From Allobaculum mucilyticum (GTDB lineage: Bacteria > Bacillota_I > Bacilli_A > Erysipelotrichales > Erysipelotrichaceae), in NCBI RefSeq assembly GCF_022701195.1, contig NZ_CP078089.1, positions 682,001-746,000 on the forward strand: a stretch of DNA of 64,000 nt, written 5' to 3'. The notes beneath the pieces are model-generated. The model worked only from the letters and a program-made list of their open reading frames with translations. It made no database searches and was not told the DNA's origin. A program made the translations under genes and the position numbers. Numbering within the stretch: the stretch's first letter is position 1; each line of letters begins with the position of its first letter. This document shows, in pieces, positions 25,293-34,958 of this stretch.

Positions 25293-25655
25293 ATGACAAC
25301 TGGAGAACGACTGAGAAACATCCGGCTTACGCGAAGAAAAACGCTTGAAGAAACCGCCGAAGCGATCGGCATGACCGCAACCTCGATTTCGAAGTATGAA
25401 TCCGACCGGGTCAAGAACATCCCCTACGAGAACCTTGAAAAGCTCGCAGATTTTTTTGATGTCTCCCCTTATTACATTCTCGGTCTGGGCGATCCGGGTC
25501 AGACCAGCCCGCTCATTCTCTCCATTGATGAACAGCTTCTGATTGAAGATTACCGGCAGCTTTCCGAAGCCGACAAAAAGACGATGCACATCCTGCTCAA
25601 GCGCCTGCTTGAAGTTGCCGCCAACGATGAGCACTATGTGCAGCTGACTCTGTAA
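25293..25655 (+). CDS. XRE-family transcriptional regulator
   Basis: 120 aa. Residues 3-65 form a Cro/C1-type helix-turn-helix (GERLRNIRLTRRKTLEE, then AIGMTATSISKYESD), with DFFDVSPYYILGL closing the domain. The C-terminal 50 residues are helical and probably mediate dimerisation. It stands alone between tRNA-Ser and a terminator. There is no Shine-Dalgarno sequence, consistent with leaderless initiation. Targets are unknown; its own promoter is the obvious candidate. Confidence 0.88.
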   Translation: MTTGERLRNIRLTRRKTLEETAEAIGMTATSISKYESDRVKNIPYENLEKLADFFDVSPYYILGLGDPGQTSPLILSIDEQLLIEDYRQLSEADKKTMHILLKRLLEVAANDEHYVQLTL

Positions 25656-25701
25656 TCCGCTCTTTTCGTTCCCTTCTCCCCCCCTCCCCTGAAAAACACA
25701 G

Positions 25702-25745
25702 ACAGCCCGAGGAAACCGGTTGACGGTTCTTCGGGCTGTTTTTCG
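25702..25745. terminator. Bidirectional terminator
   Basis: ACAGCCCGAGGAA... pairs with ...TTCTTCGGGCTGT and is followed by TTTTTC on the plus strand. It serves the XRE gene and could also serve the convergent sirtuin gene. Confidence 0.7.
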
Positions 25746-25809
25746 TTTGTTCTGGTTTGTTTTCTACTCTCCGACTCTGTTGCGGACTGAGTCAGATTCG
25801 ATTTTGAAT

Positions 25810-26577
25810 CTATTCTTTTTCTTTCTTCTGAGCTTCGGCTTTTTCGACGTCCTTAACGGCAGCATCAAGCACTTCGCCAATTGATGCATGAATGACAAGA
25901 TCCGCCTGGCTGTCATAGGGCGTAGAGTCACGGTTGATCAGTACCAGGTATTTGCCATGGAAATACTGAAGCAGACCGGCTGCCGGATAGACCTGCAGAC
26001 TCGTTCCGCCAACGATCATGCAGTCTGCCTGCGAAACAGCCTGCACAGCTTTGTACATAACGTTCTGGTCAAGCGGTTCTTCATAAAGAACAACATCCGG
26101 CTTGATGATATTGCCTTTTGGCGAGCGCGGAATGCCGTCTTCATCACGGGCTGCCATTGTTTCATCGAGCGAATAGAACGTTCCGTCTTTGGAATCGTAG
26201 TTGCGCAGGACGGAGCCGTGGAGCTCAAGAACGTTGACTGAGCCGGCTTTCTGATGAAGTCCGTCAATATTCTGCGTAATGACGGCTTTCAGCTTGCCCA
26301 TCTGCTCCAGGCGCGCCAGAGCGAGGTGCGCTTTGTTTGGCACAGCATCCTTGTAGATCATTTCATTGAAATAGAAGCGGAAAAACTCTTTTGGATAGCG
26401 GACGTAGAACGAATGCGAAAGCATCGTTTCGGCGGGATAGGGATACGTGTGTTCGCGCTTTTCGCCATACAGTCCCGTCGGCGAACGGAAATCCGGAATA
26501 TTGCTTTCGGTGGATACGCCTGCCCCGCCGAAAAAGACAATGTTGTCTGAATCGAGAAGAATTTCTGAAAGTGTCAT
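25810..26577 (-). CDS. cobB: Sir2-family NAD-dependent deacylase lacking zinc cysteines
   Basis: 255 aa from the ATG at 26577, with GGAGG eight bases upstream. The NAD-binding and catalytic parts are intact: GGAGVSTESNIPDFR, TQNIDGLH, ELHGS with the catalytic histidine, KPDVVLYEE and GGTSLQVYPA. The zinc ribbon is not: the positions that normally read CxxC twice read DSKD and SPKG. The family removes acetyl or other acyl groups from lysine, releasing nicotinamide. Whether this one folds without zinc or has another substrate is open. It lies downstream of clpB with a terminator between, so it is probably expressed separately. Confidence 0.88.
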   Translation of the reverse strand: MTLSEILLDSDNIVFFGGAGVSTESNIPDFRSPTGLYGEKREHTYPYPAETMLSHSFYVRYPKEFFRFYFNEMIYKDAVPNKAHLALARLEQMGKLKAVITQNIDGLHQKAGSVNVLELHGSVLRNYDSKDGTFYSLDETMAARDEDGIPRSPKGNIIKPDVVLYEEPLDQNVMYKAVQAVSQADCMIVGGTSLQVYPAAGLLQYFHGKYLVLINRDSTPYDSQADLVIHASIGEVLDAAVKDVEKAEAQKKEKE

Positions 26578-26613
26578 CTCATAACCTCCATAACCGGTAG
26601 GAAACATCGGACT

Positions 26614-26647
26614 GAAAAAAGACTGGGAGAATTTCATCCCCCAGTCT
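26614..26647 (-). terminator. Terminator of clpB
   Basis: Minus-strand hairpin AGACTGGG... / ...CCCAGTCT, followed by TTTTTT, in the 80-base gap between clpB and the sirtuin gene. Confidence 0.8.
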
Positions 26648-26657
26648 GATTATAGGC

Positions 26658-29231
26658 TCAGTCTTCTTTTTTCTGAATGTCTACGCTGAAGCGGCCGTCT
26701 TTGACGTCTACATAGATATCTGCATCCGACATCAGACCTTCTTCAATCATCTTGCGGGCAATGTCTGTCTCAAGGTTGCGCTGGATATAACGCTTCATTG
26801 GACGGGCACCGAAGACAGGATCGACGCCGTTTTCGGCAATCTTGTCATAGGCTGTATCCGAAACATGCAGACGGATATCTTTCTCTGCAAGACGGTGAGA
26901 GAGTTCGCCAACGAACTTGTGAGCGATCTTAATGAATGCCGATTCATCGAGGGCGTTGAAGACAATGATGTCATCAATACGGTTGATGAATTCAGGACGG
27001 AAGTGCTTCTTGACTTCTTCCATGTATTTTTCATGGAGAATCTCAGGCTCTTTGGCATATTCAAAGGCATACTGCGCACCAAGGTTCGATGTCAGAATGA
27101 TGATCGTGTTCTTGAAGTCGACGGTTACACCTTTGGAATCCGTAATACGTCCGTCATCAAGAATCTGCAGCAGGACGTTGAAGACATCCGGATGCGCTTT
27201 TTCAACCTCATCAAACAGAACGATCGAATACGGGTTGCGGCGTACGGCTTCGGTCAGCTGACCGCCTTCATCGTAGCCGACATATCCAGGAGGCGCTCCG
27301 ATCAGACGGCTCACAGCATGTTTCTCCATGTATTCGGACATATCGATACGGACGATATGACGCTCATCATCAAAAAGCTGCTGGGCAAGCGTCTTGGCAA
27401 CTTCGGTTTTACCGACACCAGTCGGGCCGAGGAACAGGAAGGATCCGATTGGGCGGTTCTCATCCTGAATCTGGGCTTTCGAACGGAGAATGGCATCGAC
27501 AACCAGTTCAATGGCATGATCCTGGCCAACAACGCGTTTTTCCATCTCGGATTTAAGGTTGAGCAGTTTCTTGCGCTCGCTCTCAACCAGACGGCTGACT
27601 TCTACACCGGTCCAGCGGGAGATGATCTTGGCAATCATTTCTTCGTTGACGGTTTCATGAATCAGCGCATCTTCACCGGCTTCATCAGCCTGATGTTCTG
27701 CAATACGGCGCTCAAGCTCCGGAATGGTTGCATAGCGCAGTTTTGCGGCATCTTCGTAGCGGGCTTCGTTCTGAGCGGCTTCCAGATCAAGTTTTGCTTT
27801 TTCAAGCGCCTGCTTGTCATCTTTAGCCAGCTCAATCAGACGTTTCTCGTCTTCCCATTTGGAATGGAGTTCATCTCTCTGCGACTGCAGGCGGCCCATT
27901 TCGTCTTCGATTTCCTTGCGGCGTTCGATGGCTTTCTTGTCGTCTTCGTCCATCAGAGATGTTTTCTCAATCTGAAGAAGCATGATCCGGCGCTGCAGTT
28001 CATCAAGTTCCTGCGGCATGGATTCCATTTCAACCTTCAGGGTTGCGCATGCTTCATCGACCAGGTCGATCGCTTTATCCGGCAGGAAACGGTCGGTAAT
28101 GTAGCGATCGGACAGAGATGCGGCTGCTACAAGAGAGTCATCGTTAATATGAACGCCATGGTAGGATTCGAAACGGTCTTTCAAACCGCGCAGAATCGAG
28201 ATGGTGTCTTCAACATTTGGTTCACGGACCTGAACCTGCTGGAAACGACGCTCAAGAGCGGCATCTTTTTCAATGTATTTACGGTATTCGTTAAAGGTGG
28301 TTGCACCAATCAGATGCAGTTCACCACGGGCAAGCATTGGCTTGAGCAGGTTGGCTGCGTCCATCGATCCTTCAGTCTTGCCGGCACCGACAAGGTTGTG
28401 GATCTCATCAATAAACAGAATGATCTGTCCATTGGACTGTTTGACCTCATCAAGGATGGCTTTCAGGCGTTCCTCAAATTCGCCGCGGTATTTTGCACCG
28501 GCGATCAGAGAGCCCATATCCAGCTCGATCAGCTTTTTGTCTTTCAGTGATTCAGGTACATCATCCTGGAATATACGCCATGCCAGACCTTCGACAACGG
28601 CAGTTTTACCGACGCCAGGCTCACCGATCAGAACAGGGTTGTTCTTGGTTTTGCGTGAGAGGATCTGCATCATGCGGCGGATTTCTTCGTCACGGCCGAT
28701 AATCGGGTCAATTTTGCCTTCACGAACTTCGGCAACAAGGTCGCGTCCGTATTTGGACAGGGCTTCGAGATTGTCTTCGGAATTCGGCGTATCCATTTTC
28801 CTGCCGCCGCGGCGTTCAAGTTCAGCCTGGTAGCACTGCTGCTCGTTCAGTCCGAAAATCTGAACCAGTTTCCTGGAGATATAGGACTTGTTGAACATGA
28901 GGGCAATCCAGAGTGTTGCGGTGCTCAGATAGACTTCATCGTGTTCAGCTGCCCATTTGGCGGCTTTCTCGAAAGACTTCTGAACTTCGTTGCTCAGATT
29001 AATGTTGGCGGAAGAGGATTTGACAATATTCTTCTCTTCCTCGCGGATGACGGAAAGAGCAGTCTGCGGATTGACATTCAGTCGATCAAACAGACCTTTC
29101 AGGGTATCGCTTTTGAAAATCGCTTCGAGAACATCGATCGTATCTACGCTGGAATGCTGCTTGGCTTTGGCATCATCGACAGCCTGGGTAATGATCTTCT
29201 GCAGGTTCTCGGACATTTTTTCAATTTCCAT
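26658..29231 (-). CDS. clpB: ClpB disaggregase
   Basis: 857 aa from the ATG at 29231 (AAGGAGGG just upstream). The N domain (1-145) is followed by AAA-1 with Walker A GEPGVGKT, the ClpB/ClpC-type middle coiled coil (about 400-520), and AAA-2 with Walker A GPTGVGKT and the sensor region [10 protein letters not shown]. The long middle domain and absence of a ClpP-binding loop mark it as ClpB, which rescues aggregated proteins with DnaK. A TATAAT lies 32-37 bases upstream of the start; I saw no CIRCE or CtsR box. It is monocistronic, ending at a terminator. Confidence 0.95.
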   Translation of the reverse strand: MEIEKMSENLQKIITQAVDDAKAKQHSSVDTIDVLEAIFKSDTLKGLFDRLNVNPQTALSVIREEEKNIVKSSSANINLSNEVQKSFEKAAKWAAEHDEVYLSTATLWIALMFNKSYISRKLVQIFGLNEQQCYQAELERRGGRKMDTPNSEDNLEALSKYGRDLVAEVREGKIDPIIGRDEEIRRMMQILSRKTKNNPVLIGEPGVGKTAVVEGLAWRIFQDDVPESLKDKKLIELDMGSLIAGAKYRGEFEERLKAILDEVKQSNGQIILFIDEIHNLVGAGKTEGSMDAANLLKPMLARGELHLIGATTFNEYRKYIEKDAALERRFQQVQVREPNVEDTISILRGLKDRFESYHGVHINDDSLVAAASLSDRYITDRFLPDKAIDLVDEACATLKVEMESMPQELDELQRRIMLLQIEKTSLMDEDDKKAIERRKEIEDEMGRLQSQRDELHSKWEDEKRLIELAKDDKQALEKAKLDLEAAQNEARYEDAAKLRYATIPELERRIAEHQADEAGEDALIHETVNEEMIAKIISRWTGVEVSRLVESERKKLLNLKSEMEKRVVGQDHAIELVVDAILRSKAQIQDENRPIGSFLFLGPTGVGKTEVAKTLAQQLFDDERHIVRIDMSEYMEKHAVSRLIGAPPGYVGYDEGGQLTEAVRRNPYSIVLFDEVEKAHPDVFNVLLQILDDGRITDSKGVTVDFKNTIIILTSNLGAQYAFEYAKEPEILHEKYMEEVKKHFRPEFINRIDDIIVFNALDESAFIKIAHKFVGELSHRLAEKDIRLHVSDTAYDKIAENGVDPVFGARPMKRYIQRNLETDIARKMIEEGLMSDADIYVDVKDGRFSVDIQKKED

Positions 29232-29262
29232 ACTTTCCCTCCTTACCTTTCTAACAATCCTC

Positions 29263-29268
29263 ATTATA
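29263..29268 (-). promoter_or_regulatory. -10 element of clpB
   Basis: TATAAT on the minus strand; 17 bases upstream is GGAACA, a poor -35. Confidence 0.4.
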
Positions 29269-29349
29269 GGCGCGGTTGAATTCCCTGTTCCCTTCAATGC
29301 CTGAACATTCCACTTGGACTCTGCGGAACGATACAGACTTTCTTACATG

Positions 29350-29432
29350 AAAAAAGGAACAGCAATTCTCTCCGTTTCTGTGATCCGCCTGCAGCCTGCA
29401 GAAGGGTCTGGAGATCCGTTCTGTTCCTTTTT
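29350..29432. terminator. Long hairpin terminator
   Basis: AAAAAAGGAACAG and CTGTTCCTTTTT pair at the ends of an 80-base arm with further internal pairing. T tracts on both strands suit termination of the minus-strand gene at 29543. Confidence 0.55.
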
Positions 29433-29542
29433 GATCATCTGTATCTCTATTTCTTCAGCGTTTCCTGTTCAATGTTTCTTTTTCAATATTTCTGTTCAGT
29501 ATTTATATTCGTATTTCTGTACTCAGACCGCCGTCCGATCTG

Positions 29543-30301
29543 CTACCAGAAGTTCGGGTTCGTTACATCGTAGCGATGCTTCTGACGCTGCGTGTAAACA
29601 AGGAGCGGGAAGAACCAGCGAATCGTAACAAAGTAGGTCAGTCCCGAAAGAATCCACTGCGCTATCCTTGGAACAGCTGCAACCTGCATCAGGAAGCCCG
29701 GATGAAGAAGCGGGTACAGCCAGCCTAACAGCAGCACATCAGCAAGCCATGGCATTGAAGCGCAGACTGTACGGACTGCCGGTTCATGTCCTTTCAGAAT
29801 CCATTGCACAAAGAAGAGATAGAAAGTGAAAGAGGCAGCAGCCACGCAATAGCCGCCAAGCGCGCTGTCTTTAAGAATGTAGTCAAGACGGGTCAGGACC
29901 AGCTGTTCGGCATAGACAAAGAAGATAAAGAAAGCCAGTGAACTGAACAGGCGGATTACCAGGCTTCCCGAACTGGCTGCGCTGCCATACTGTCCTGCAC
30001 TCAGTTCAAATTCATTGCAGACAGCAAGGAGGCAGACAATTTCGCCGGTTTCGCTCAGAAGTCTTGCCAGAGCACGGAGGAAGCCGCCAATCTGAACCGA
30101 AGCCTTGCGCGAGTAGAACGGCCGTCCGCGCAGAAGGGTGAACGGAATCAGAAGCACAATGACCCAGATACCAAGATTTAGCAGCGTCCGGCCTGCCGTC
30201 TGATCTGTTCCGCAGAGGATCTCGGTTCCCAGAACAAGCGCTCCAAGGATATTGAGTCCGGATCCGAACCAGTCAAGCATCAGTGCAATTCCCATATTCA
30301 C
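29543..30301 (-). CDS. Unknown polytopic membrane protein
   Basis: 252 aa with six or seven predicted spans and a basic C-terminus (YTQRQKHRYD). No family recognised. The start is either GTG at 30301 or ATG at 30295; AGAGAGG serves both. It has no operon partner. It ends in front of a long terminator hairpin. Confidence 0.55.
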   Translation of the reverse strand: MNMGIALMLDWFGSGLNILGALVLGTEILCGTDQTAGRTLLNLGIWVIVLLIPFTLLRGRPFYSRKASVQIGGFLRALARLLSETGEIVCLLAVCNEFELSAGQYGSAASSGSLVIRLFSSLAFFIFFVYAEQLVLTRLDYILKDSALGGYCVAAASFTFYLFFVQWILKGHEPAVRTVCASMPWLADVLLLGWLYPLLHPGFLMQVAAVPRIAQWILSGLTYFVTIRWFFPLLVYTQRQKHRYDVTNPNFW

Positions 30302-30632
30302 CCATCCTCTCTGTTTAAAGGTGCCCTGCTGATCGTTGAAATATGTCAGTGACGCCTATCTTGCCTATCAATATAAATAGCGAAAAATGTCATCCTGAGA
30401 GGGGGTGAATATTGCTCTAATCCGGTTACTTTAATAAAACAGCTAAAATGTAAATTTCCAAATGAGTAAGGTTATTTATAGGTTTATTAAAGATAAAAGA
30501 AATCCAGAACCGAAGATCTGTCAGTTTCTCTGTCCTGGATTTCTTTTTCTGTTTTACGTATGCCTTTTTCAGTACAGATGCGCCGCTTTTCTGGCGAAAG
30601 AATAACGGTTACCACAAAATGCAATCAGATTC
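30302..30632. other. Intergenic region with a terminator
   Basis: No gene seen. A hairpin at about 30499-30548 (AGAAATCCAG / CTGGATTTCT, then TTTTTC) is a bidirectional terminator past the msrB stop. The AT-rich part (30360-30480) probably contains the promoter of the 30301 gene. Confidence 0.55.
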
Positions 30633-31076
30633 TCAGTTTTTCTGACCATGGAGAATTTTGCTGACATACTGGCCATAGCCTTCTTTTTCCATGTCAGCGA
30701 GCGGTACAAAACGCACAGCTGCCGAGTTAATGCAGTAACGCAGACCGCCTCTCTCTTTCGGACCGTCATTGAAGACATGACCAAGATGGGCATCCGAACC
30801 TTTCGAGCGCACTTCTACGCGGTGCATGCCATGTGAGCGGTCTTCCTTTGCCGTAAGTGATCCGTCAAGCGCATGGGAAAAGGCCGGCCATCCGCAGGAT
30901 GAGGGAAACTTGTCTGTCGAGAGAAAAAGCGGCTGTCCATCATAGAGATCCACATAAATGCCCGACTCATCAAAGTCCCAGTATTTTCCGGTAAACGGAC
31001 GCTCTGTTCCGTTTTCGCGGGTCACGTAATACTCGAAATCGCTGATGTTCGGTAAATCGTTCTGTTTGTTATTCAT
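30633..31076 (-). CDS. msrB: Peptide-methionine (R)-S-oxide reductase
   Basis: 147 aa. Signature motifs are SSCGWPAF, DAHLGHVFNDGP and RYCINS, the last holding the catalytic cysteine. The enzyme reduces methionine R-sulfoxide in proteins, using thioredoxin. The structural zinc CxxC pairs of some MsrB proteins are absent, as in the known zinc-free form. GGAGG lies seven bases upstream. No msrA is fused or adjacent. It is cytoplasmic and monocistronic. Confidence 0.95.
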   Translation of the reverse strand: MNNKQNDLPNISDFEYYVTRENGTERPFTGKYWDFDESGIYVDLYDGQPLFLSTDKFPSSCGWPAFSHALDGSLTAKEDRSHGMHRVEVRSKGSDAHLGHVFNDGPKERGGLRYCINSAAVRFVPLADMEKEGYGQYVSKILHGQKN

Positions 31077-31318
31077 TTCTATTCCTCCATTATGAGTAAT
31101 GTATCTTAATCGTATAATTCCCTTTACTTATCCAGCTTTTGCGGGTGTTCTTGTGTCATTTAAAGGCGGGCATGGCGGTCTGTTTTATATTCACTATTGA
31201 TTAAAGTGAGTGTACAGGCCGTACAGACAGACCCGCTGGTTCTGTTTACTGCAGATGGAATCTTCCGTCTGTTTTACTGTACCCTGCTCCGGACAAGAAA
31301 GCCGGAAGAATGATACCC

Positions 31319-32491
31319 ATGATGACTTACACTGATTCTTTTCCCCCTGTATTTTTAAATGCGCAGTATTTTCCAGATCCTGCATTTCGCGCGGCGCTTG
31401 CCGGTCGCCTTTTTCTGACAGAAGATGAGCTGATCCCGGATGATCTTCTTGAGAACGTCGATAAGCTCGATCTTTCTTCCAATTTTATTGATAACCTTGA
31501 AGGAATCGGCTACTTCCGCGGTCTTCGCACGCTGAATGTTGCCATGAATTCCCTTCACAGCCTAGATGTTTCAAAGCTGCATCAGCTTGAACGCCTCAAC
31601 TGCGATGCCAACTATATTCAGACCCTGACGCTGAAAAACAACAACAAGCTCAACCGCCTGTCGGCCAGACAGAACCGCCTGGAAGAACTCGATCTTTCCG
31701 GCGCACCGCATCTGACTGGTCTGTATGTTCAGGAAAACCGCCTGAGCCGCCTCGACGCCAGTACCTGTCCTGAATTGCGGCGGCTTCGCTGCTTTGCCAA
31801 TCCGCTTGTTTCCCTTGCCTCTTCAAACTGCCGGGCACTGAGTGAACTCGACTGCCGCTATGGACGTCTGAGTGAACTGGATCTTCGCCAGGCACCCAAT
31901 CTGGTCAGCATCAGCTGCTCTCACAATCTGCTGCGTTCCATTGATGTGACCAAATGCATGAACCTGCAGGATCTTGACTGCTCGAACAACCTGCTCGAAA
32001 CTCTCGATATCGGCTGTCTGGAACATCTGACTTCATTCAACTGCAGCCAGAACCTTCTCAGCTCGCTGACCATCTATCCATGGCAGGATCTGATTTCTCT
32101 GGACTGCTCCAAAAACAAGCTGACTTCTCTTGAAATCATCTCTTTTGACGAACTGGAAAAACTCAGCTGTTCCAACAACCAGCTCGACTCCCTGACCGTT
32201 AATGACTGCCCGTGGCTTATCGAGCTTGACTGCTCGTACAACCATCTCAAAGGTCTGTCCATCTTTGACTGCCCGGATCTTTCGGTACTCGACTGCTCGA
32301 ACAATGAAATCTCCGATCTGAACATCAATGACTGCGTTTCCCTGATGTCGATCGACTGCTCCGGCAACCAGCTTAAATCCATTGAGCTGACACACTGCGA
32401 TGAACTCTCTCACTGCAAAGCCGATCCGCAGACCGAAGTTCATCTCTACGATTCCGATGATGAAGGTTCAGTGATCGGAAAGAACGCGTAA
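31319..32491 (+). CDS. Cytoplasmic leucine-rich-repeat protein
   Basis: 390 aa from the ATG at 31319 (GGAAG ten bases upstream; an earlier ATG at 31310 has no room for a binding site). From about residue 48 to 370 it consists of some fifteen repeats of about 21 residues with the core LxxLDCSxNxLxxLxIxxC. The repeated cysteines line the concave ladder. There is no signal peptide, LPxTG motif or membrane anchor, so unlike internalin-type proteins it should stay inside the cell. LRRs bind proteins, and the partner is unknown. It stands alone, ending at a terminator. Confidence 0.8.
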   Translation: MMTYTDSFPPVFLNAQYFPDPAFRAALAGRLFLTEDELIPDDLLENVDKLDLSSNFIDNLEGIGYFRGLRTLNVAMNSLHSLDVSKLHQLERLNCDANYIQTLTLKNNNKLNRLSARQNRLEELDLSGAPHLTGLYVQENRLSRLDASTCPELRRLRCFANPLVSLASSNCRALSELDCRYGRLSELDLRQAPNLVSISCSHNLLRSIDVTKCMNLQDLDCSNNLLETLDIGCLEHLTSFNCSQNLLSSLTIYPWQDLISLDCSKNKLTSLEIISFDELEKLSCSNNQLDSLTVNDCPWLIELDCSYNHLKGLSIFDCPDLSVLDCSNNEISDLNINDCVSLMSIDCSGNQLKSIELTHCDELSHCKADPQTEVHLYDSDDEGSVIGKNA

Positions 32492-32566
32492 GACAATCTC
32501 TGCTCCTCTTTAATTTTCCCCGCTATTCCGCAGACTGCCGTTCTCTTCTTTCTGATCTGAATACTG

Positions 32567-32612
32567 AAAATGCTCTGTCCGTTTCTTTCTGTTGCGGACA
32601 GAGCATTTTTTC
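32567..32612 (+). terminator. Terminator after the LRR gene
   Basis: AAAATGCTCTGTCCG pairs with CGGACAGAGCATTTT and is followed by TT, about 75 bases past the stop. A second hairpin at 32622-32645 (CCCCGTCTGC / GCAGGCGGGG) probably ends the convergent transaldolase-like gene. Confidence 0.8.
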
Positions 32613-32673
32613 ATGCAGAAACCCCGTCTGCAATGCAGGCGGGGCGTGATCTGTTCTTGAAATGAAATGGCAG

Positions 32674-33354
32674 TTAAGCCTGGGTTGAATCGAGAACTTC
32701 TGTGCGGGTATAAGTCATGATCCACTCATCGCGGGCTGCCGCTGTTTCGGAAGCGGTAAGAACCGAGAAGAGCATCTGATCATAGACGGCTTTTGGTGCT
32801 GCAATGCTCGTTGCACCGCAGGCCATGGCCATGCGCATCTCTTCAAGCGAGGTGCAGATTGCCAGAATCTCTGAGCCAGCCTGGCTTTCATCATTGCCGG
32901 AGAGCTTCAGCACTTTTTTCAGTACCTTTTTCGCACTTGTAAAGCGGCCGATCTTTTCGAGATCAAGAAGAAGTGTCTTTGCGCCGTTGTGCATAGCTAA
33001 AGCTGCCTGTTCAGGCGAAAAGATCCGTCCGGCTGCCATGCCAAGATGCTGGTGAGAACCGGCTTTGATCGCCATGCAGCCCTGTCCGTCAGCAGGTACT
33101 GCCGGAATCAGCTGCTTTGAAAACTTCTGCAGATGTCTGCCTTCTTCGAGCATATTGCGGAAGCCGTTGGAGATGCCGTAAACGAAAATGGTCTGTTCTT
33201 CGCTCATGACTTCAAGCAGCGCACTGAGTGTCTGGTTTACATTCGCTTCAGAACGGGTGAAGTCGACGGGTTCGGTATAGACGCCGGCTAGAGAAACCGC
33301 CTGGTTGACTTCCATAAACTCATCCGGCTGCAGGGTCTGCAGGTAAAACTTCAT
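32674..33354 (-). CDS. Transaldolase-like protein with a missing catalytic lysine
   Basis: 226 aa, about the size of fructose-6-phosphate aldolase / small transaldolase. The start MKFYLQT, the segment AVPADGQGCMAIKAG and FSPEQAALAMHNGAKTLLL align with that family. At the Schiff-base position, where the family has VKVP, this protein has PAVP, so the lysine appears to be alanine. It probably cannot perform the classic aldol chemistry. It overlaps the nagA stop by one base (TGATG), so it is made together with NagA and may act in amino-sugar metabolism or as a regulator. Confidence 0.65.
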   Translation of the reverse strand: MKFYLQTLQPDEFMEVNQAVSLAGVYTEPVDFTRSEANVNQTLSALLEVMSEEQTIFVYGISNGFRNMLEEGRHLQKFSKQLIPAVPADGQGCMAIKAGSHQHLGMAAGRIFSPEQAALAMHNGAKTLLLDLEKIGRFTSAKKVLKKVLKLSGNDESQAGSEILAICTSLEEMRMAMACGATSIAAPKAVYDQMLFSVLTASETAAARDEWIMTYTRTEVLDSTQA

Positions 33355-34490
33355 CAGAACGCCTTCTTACCTTTCGTGTAAGTCATGACAACGCTGTAAT
33401 CCGGGTTGAGGACAACGAGGTCAGCATCTTTGCCAGCCTGGATGGATCCTTTGCGGTCATTGACGCCAAGAAGAGTTGCCGGGTTGATGGTTGCCGAGTT
33501 GATAGCGGACAGCCATGGAATGCCTGCATCTTCGAGGACTTTGAGACCTTCGTTGACTTTCAGCGTCGATCCAGCCAGACCGCCGGTCGATGTCAGGTGA
33601 GCAGAGCCGTCAGGCATCAGTTCGATTTCGTTTCCGCCAAACAGAACTTTGGTTCCGGTCGGCAGGGATTTAACCATCAGAGAGTCGGTAATCATAACAG
33701 CGAAGTTCGGACCTTTTGCAGAATAGAAGTCATAGAGAGCTTCGTGTGTGGAGTGGTTGCCGTCGCAGATGATTTCTCCATAAACATCTTTGAAACGGAA
33801 TGCAGCACCGACGAGTCCTGGTTCTCTGTGGTGGAATTTGGTCATGCCGTTGTAGACATGGGTCATGGACATTGCGCCGTTGGCTACGCCCATCAGAGCC
33901 TGCTCATAAGTAGCAGAAGAATGGCCCTGAGAAACAACGATGCCGTGGTCAACGCAGAAATGAGTCAGTTCATAGTCGCAGTCATGCTCGGTAGCCATGG
34001 TGATAACTTTGATCAGATGATCCGATGCTTCCCAGTACCGTTTGAACTGTTCGAGGTCCGGTTTTACGCAGAACTGTTCAGGCTGTGCGCCCTTGTAAAC
34101 CTGATCCAGGTACGGTCCTTCGAAGTGGATACCGAGGATTTCGGCACCTTCGTAGCCTTCGCGGACAACTTTTGCGACGTTCTTGACTGCATTGGTCAGA
34201 ACTTCTTCGGACTGAGTAATGGTTGTAGGGAGAATGCCCGTAACGCCTTCCTTCGTAATGTTTTTCATCCAGTTACGCAGACCCTCTTCTGTAGCGTCAT
34301 TGGTATCCCATCCATAAGCACCATGTGTGTGCTGGTCGATAAAGCCCGGAACGATGCGCAGATCGCCATAGTCTTCATCAGCCGGGAGTGTTCCATAAGG
34401 CAGGATCGCAGCGATCTTGTCGCCCTCAGTTTTGATCTGACAGGGCATCCAGGTATCGACGACCCAGACTTTACGGCTCTGAATAATCAT
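33354..34490 (-). CDS. nagA: N-acetylglucosamine-6-phosphate deacetylase
   Basis: 378 aa from the ATG at 34490 (GGAGG upstream). Amidohydrolase motifs are GFIDQHTHGAYG (metal-binding HxH), GIHFEGPYL, SQGHSSAT, MTHVYNGM and TDSL with the catalytic aspartate. It converts GlcNAc-6-phosphate to glucosamine-6-phosphate and acetate, in recycling of cell-wall or host mucin sugars. nagB is not in the window; the partner gene is the transaldolase-like protein, coupled by a one-base overlap. Confidence 0.95.
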   Translation of the reverse strand: MIIQSRKVWVVDTWMPCQIKTEGDKIAAILPYGTLPADEDYGDLRIVPGFIDQHTHGAYGWDTNDATEEGLRNWMKNITKEGVTGILPTTITQSEEVLTNAVKNVAKVVREGYEGAEILGIHFEGPYLDQVYKGAQPEQFCVKPDLEQFKRYWEASDHLIKVITMATEHDCDYELTHFCVDHGIVVSQGHSSATYEQALMGVANGAMSMTHVYNGMTKFHHREPGLVGAAFRFKDVYGEIICDGNHSTHEALYDFYSAKGPNFAVMITDSLMVKSLPTGTKVLFGGNEIELMPDGSAHLTSTGGLAGSTLKVNEGLKVLEDAGIPWLSAINSATINPATLLGVNDRKGSIQAGKDADLVVLNPDYSVVMTYTKGKKAF

Positions 34491-34958
34491 AATATTTCCT
34501 CCAGATCCATATTGGATCATTCTATGCGAAGCGATTTCTCACTTCTCTGTGTATAGAATATCGTAATCCGACATTCTGTTTAAGACAGGAACTCTGATAG
34601 AAAAGAATCAAAAACGGTAAATACGGCTTCAATTTGTTCACCTCGTTGTTGCCCTCTGAATGGATTCAGACACTGTCTTCCAGTGCACTGGAAAAAAGAA
34701 TCATCCGGATCGATTGTCTTCTGGCCGCCATGCCCAGAAGCTAATTTTTTCTGCTCCAGTCCTGAATAAATTCAGTCTTTACACCATCAGATGACATCTC
34801 TGAGACGGTTTGAATGATGACTTTCATATTACTTTCTTATATCATTCTTATTTTATTATATTTCTGCAAAAAATACGGAGGACGGTTTATGCCATAAAAT
34901 CCTCCTGTTACAGTTAAGAAAAAGAACTCTGCATCAGAGCGATAAGAGAGGGATAAAT
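34491..34958. other. Intergenic region upstream of nagA
   Basis: 468 bases without a gene. ATTCTAT at about 34523 and ATAGAAT at about 34552 form an inverted repeat 30-70 bases before nagA, a possible operator. The rest shows nothing clear. Confidence 0.35.

Noticed and set aside
26865-28550. 561-codon open frame on the plus strand
   Set aside because: It lies antisense to clpB, which has complete Walker motifs. The frame is open only because of the codon bias of the opposite strand, and it has no ribosome binding site.
33597-34556. 319-codon plus-strand frame opposite nagA
   Set aside because: nagA has all amidohydrolase motifs on the other strand. This frame has no recognisable domain and runs through nagA's ribosome binding site.
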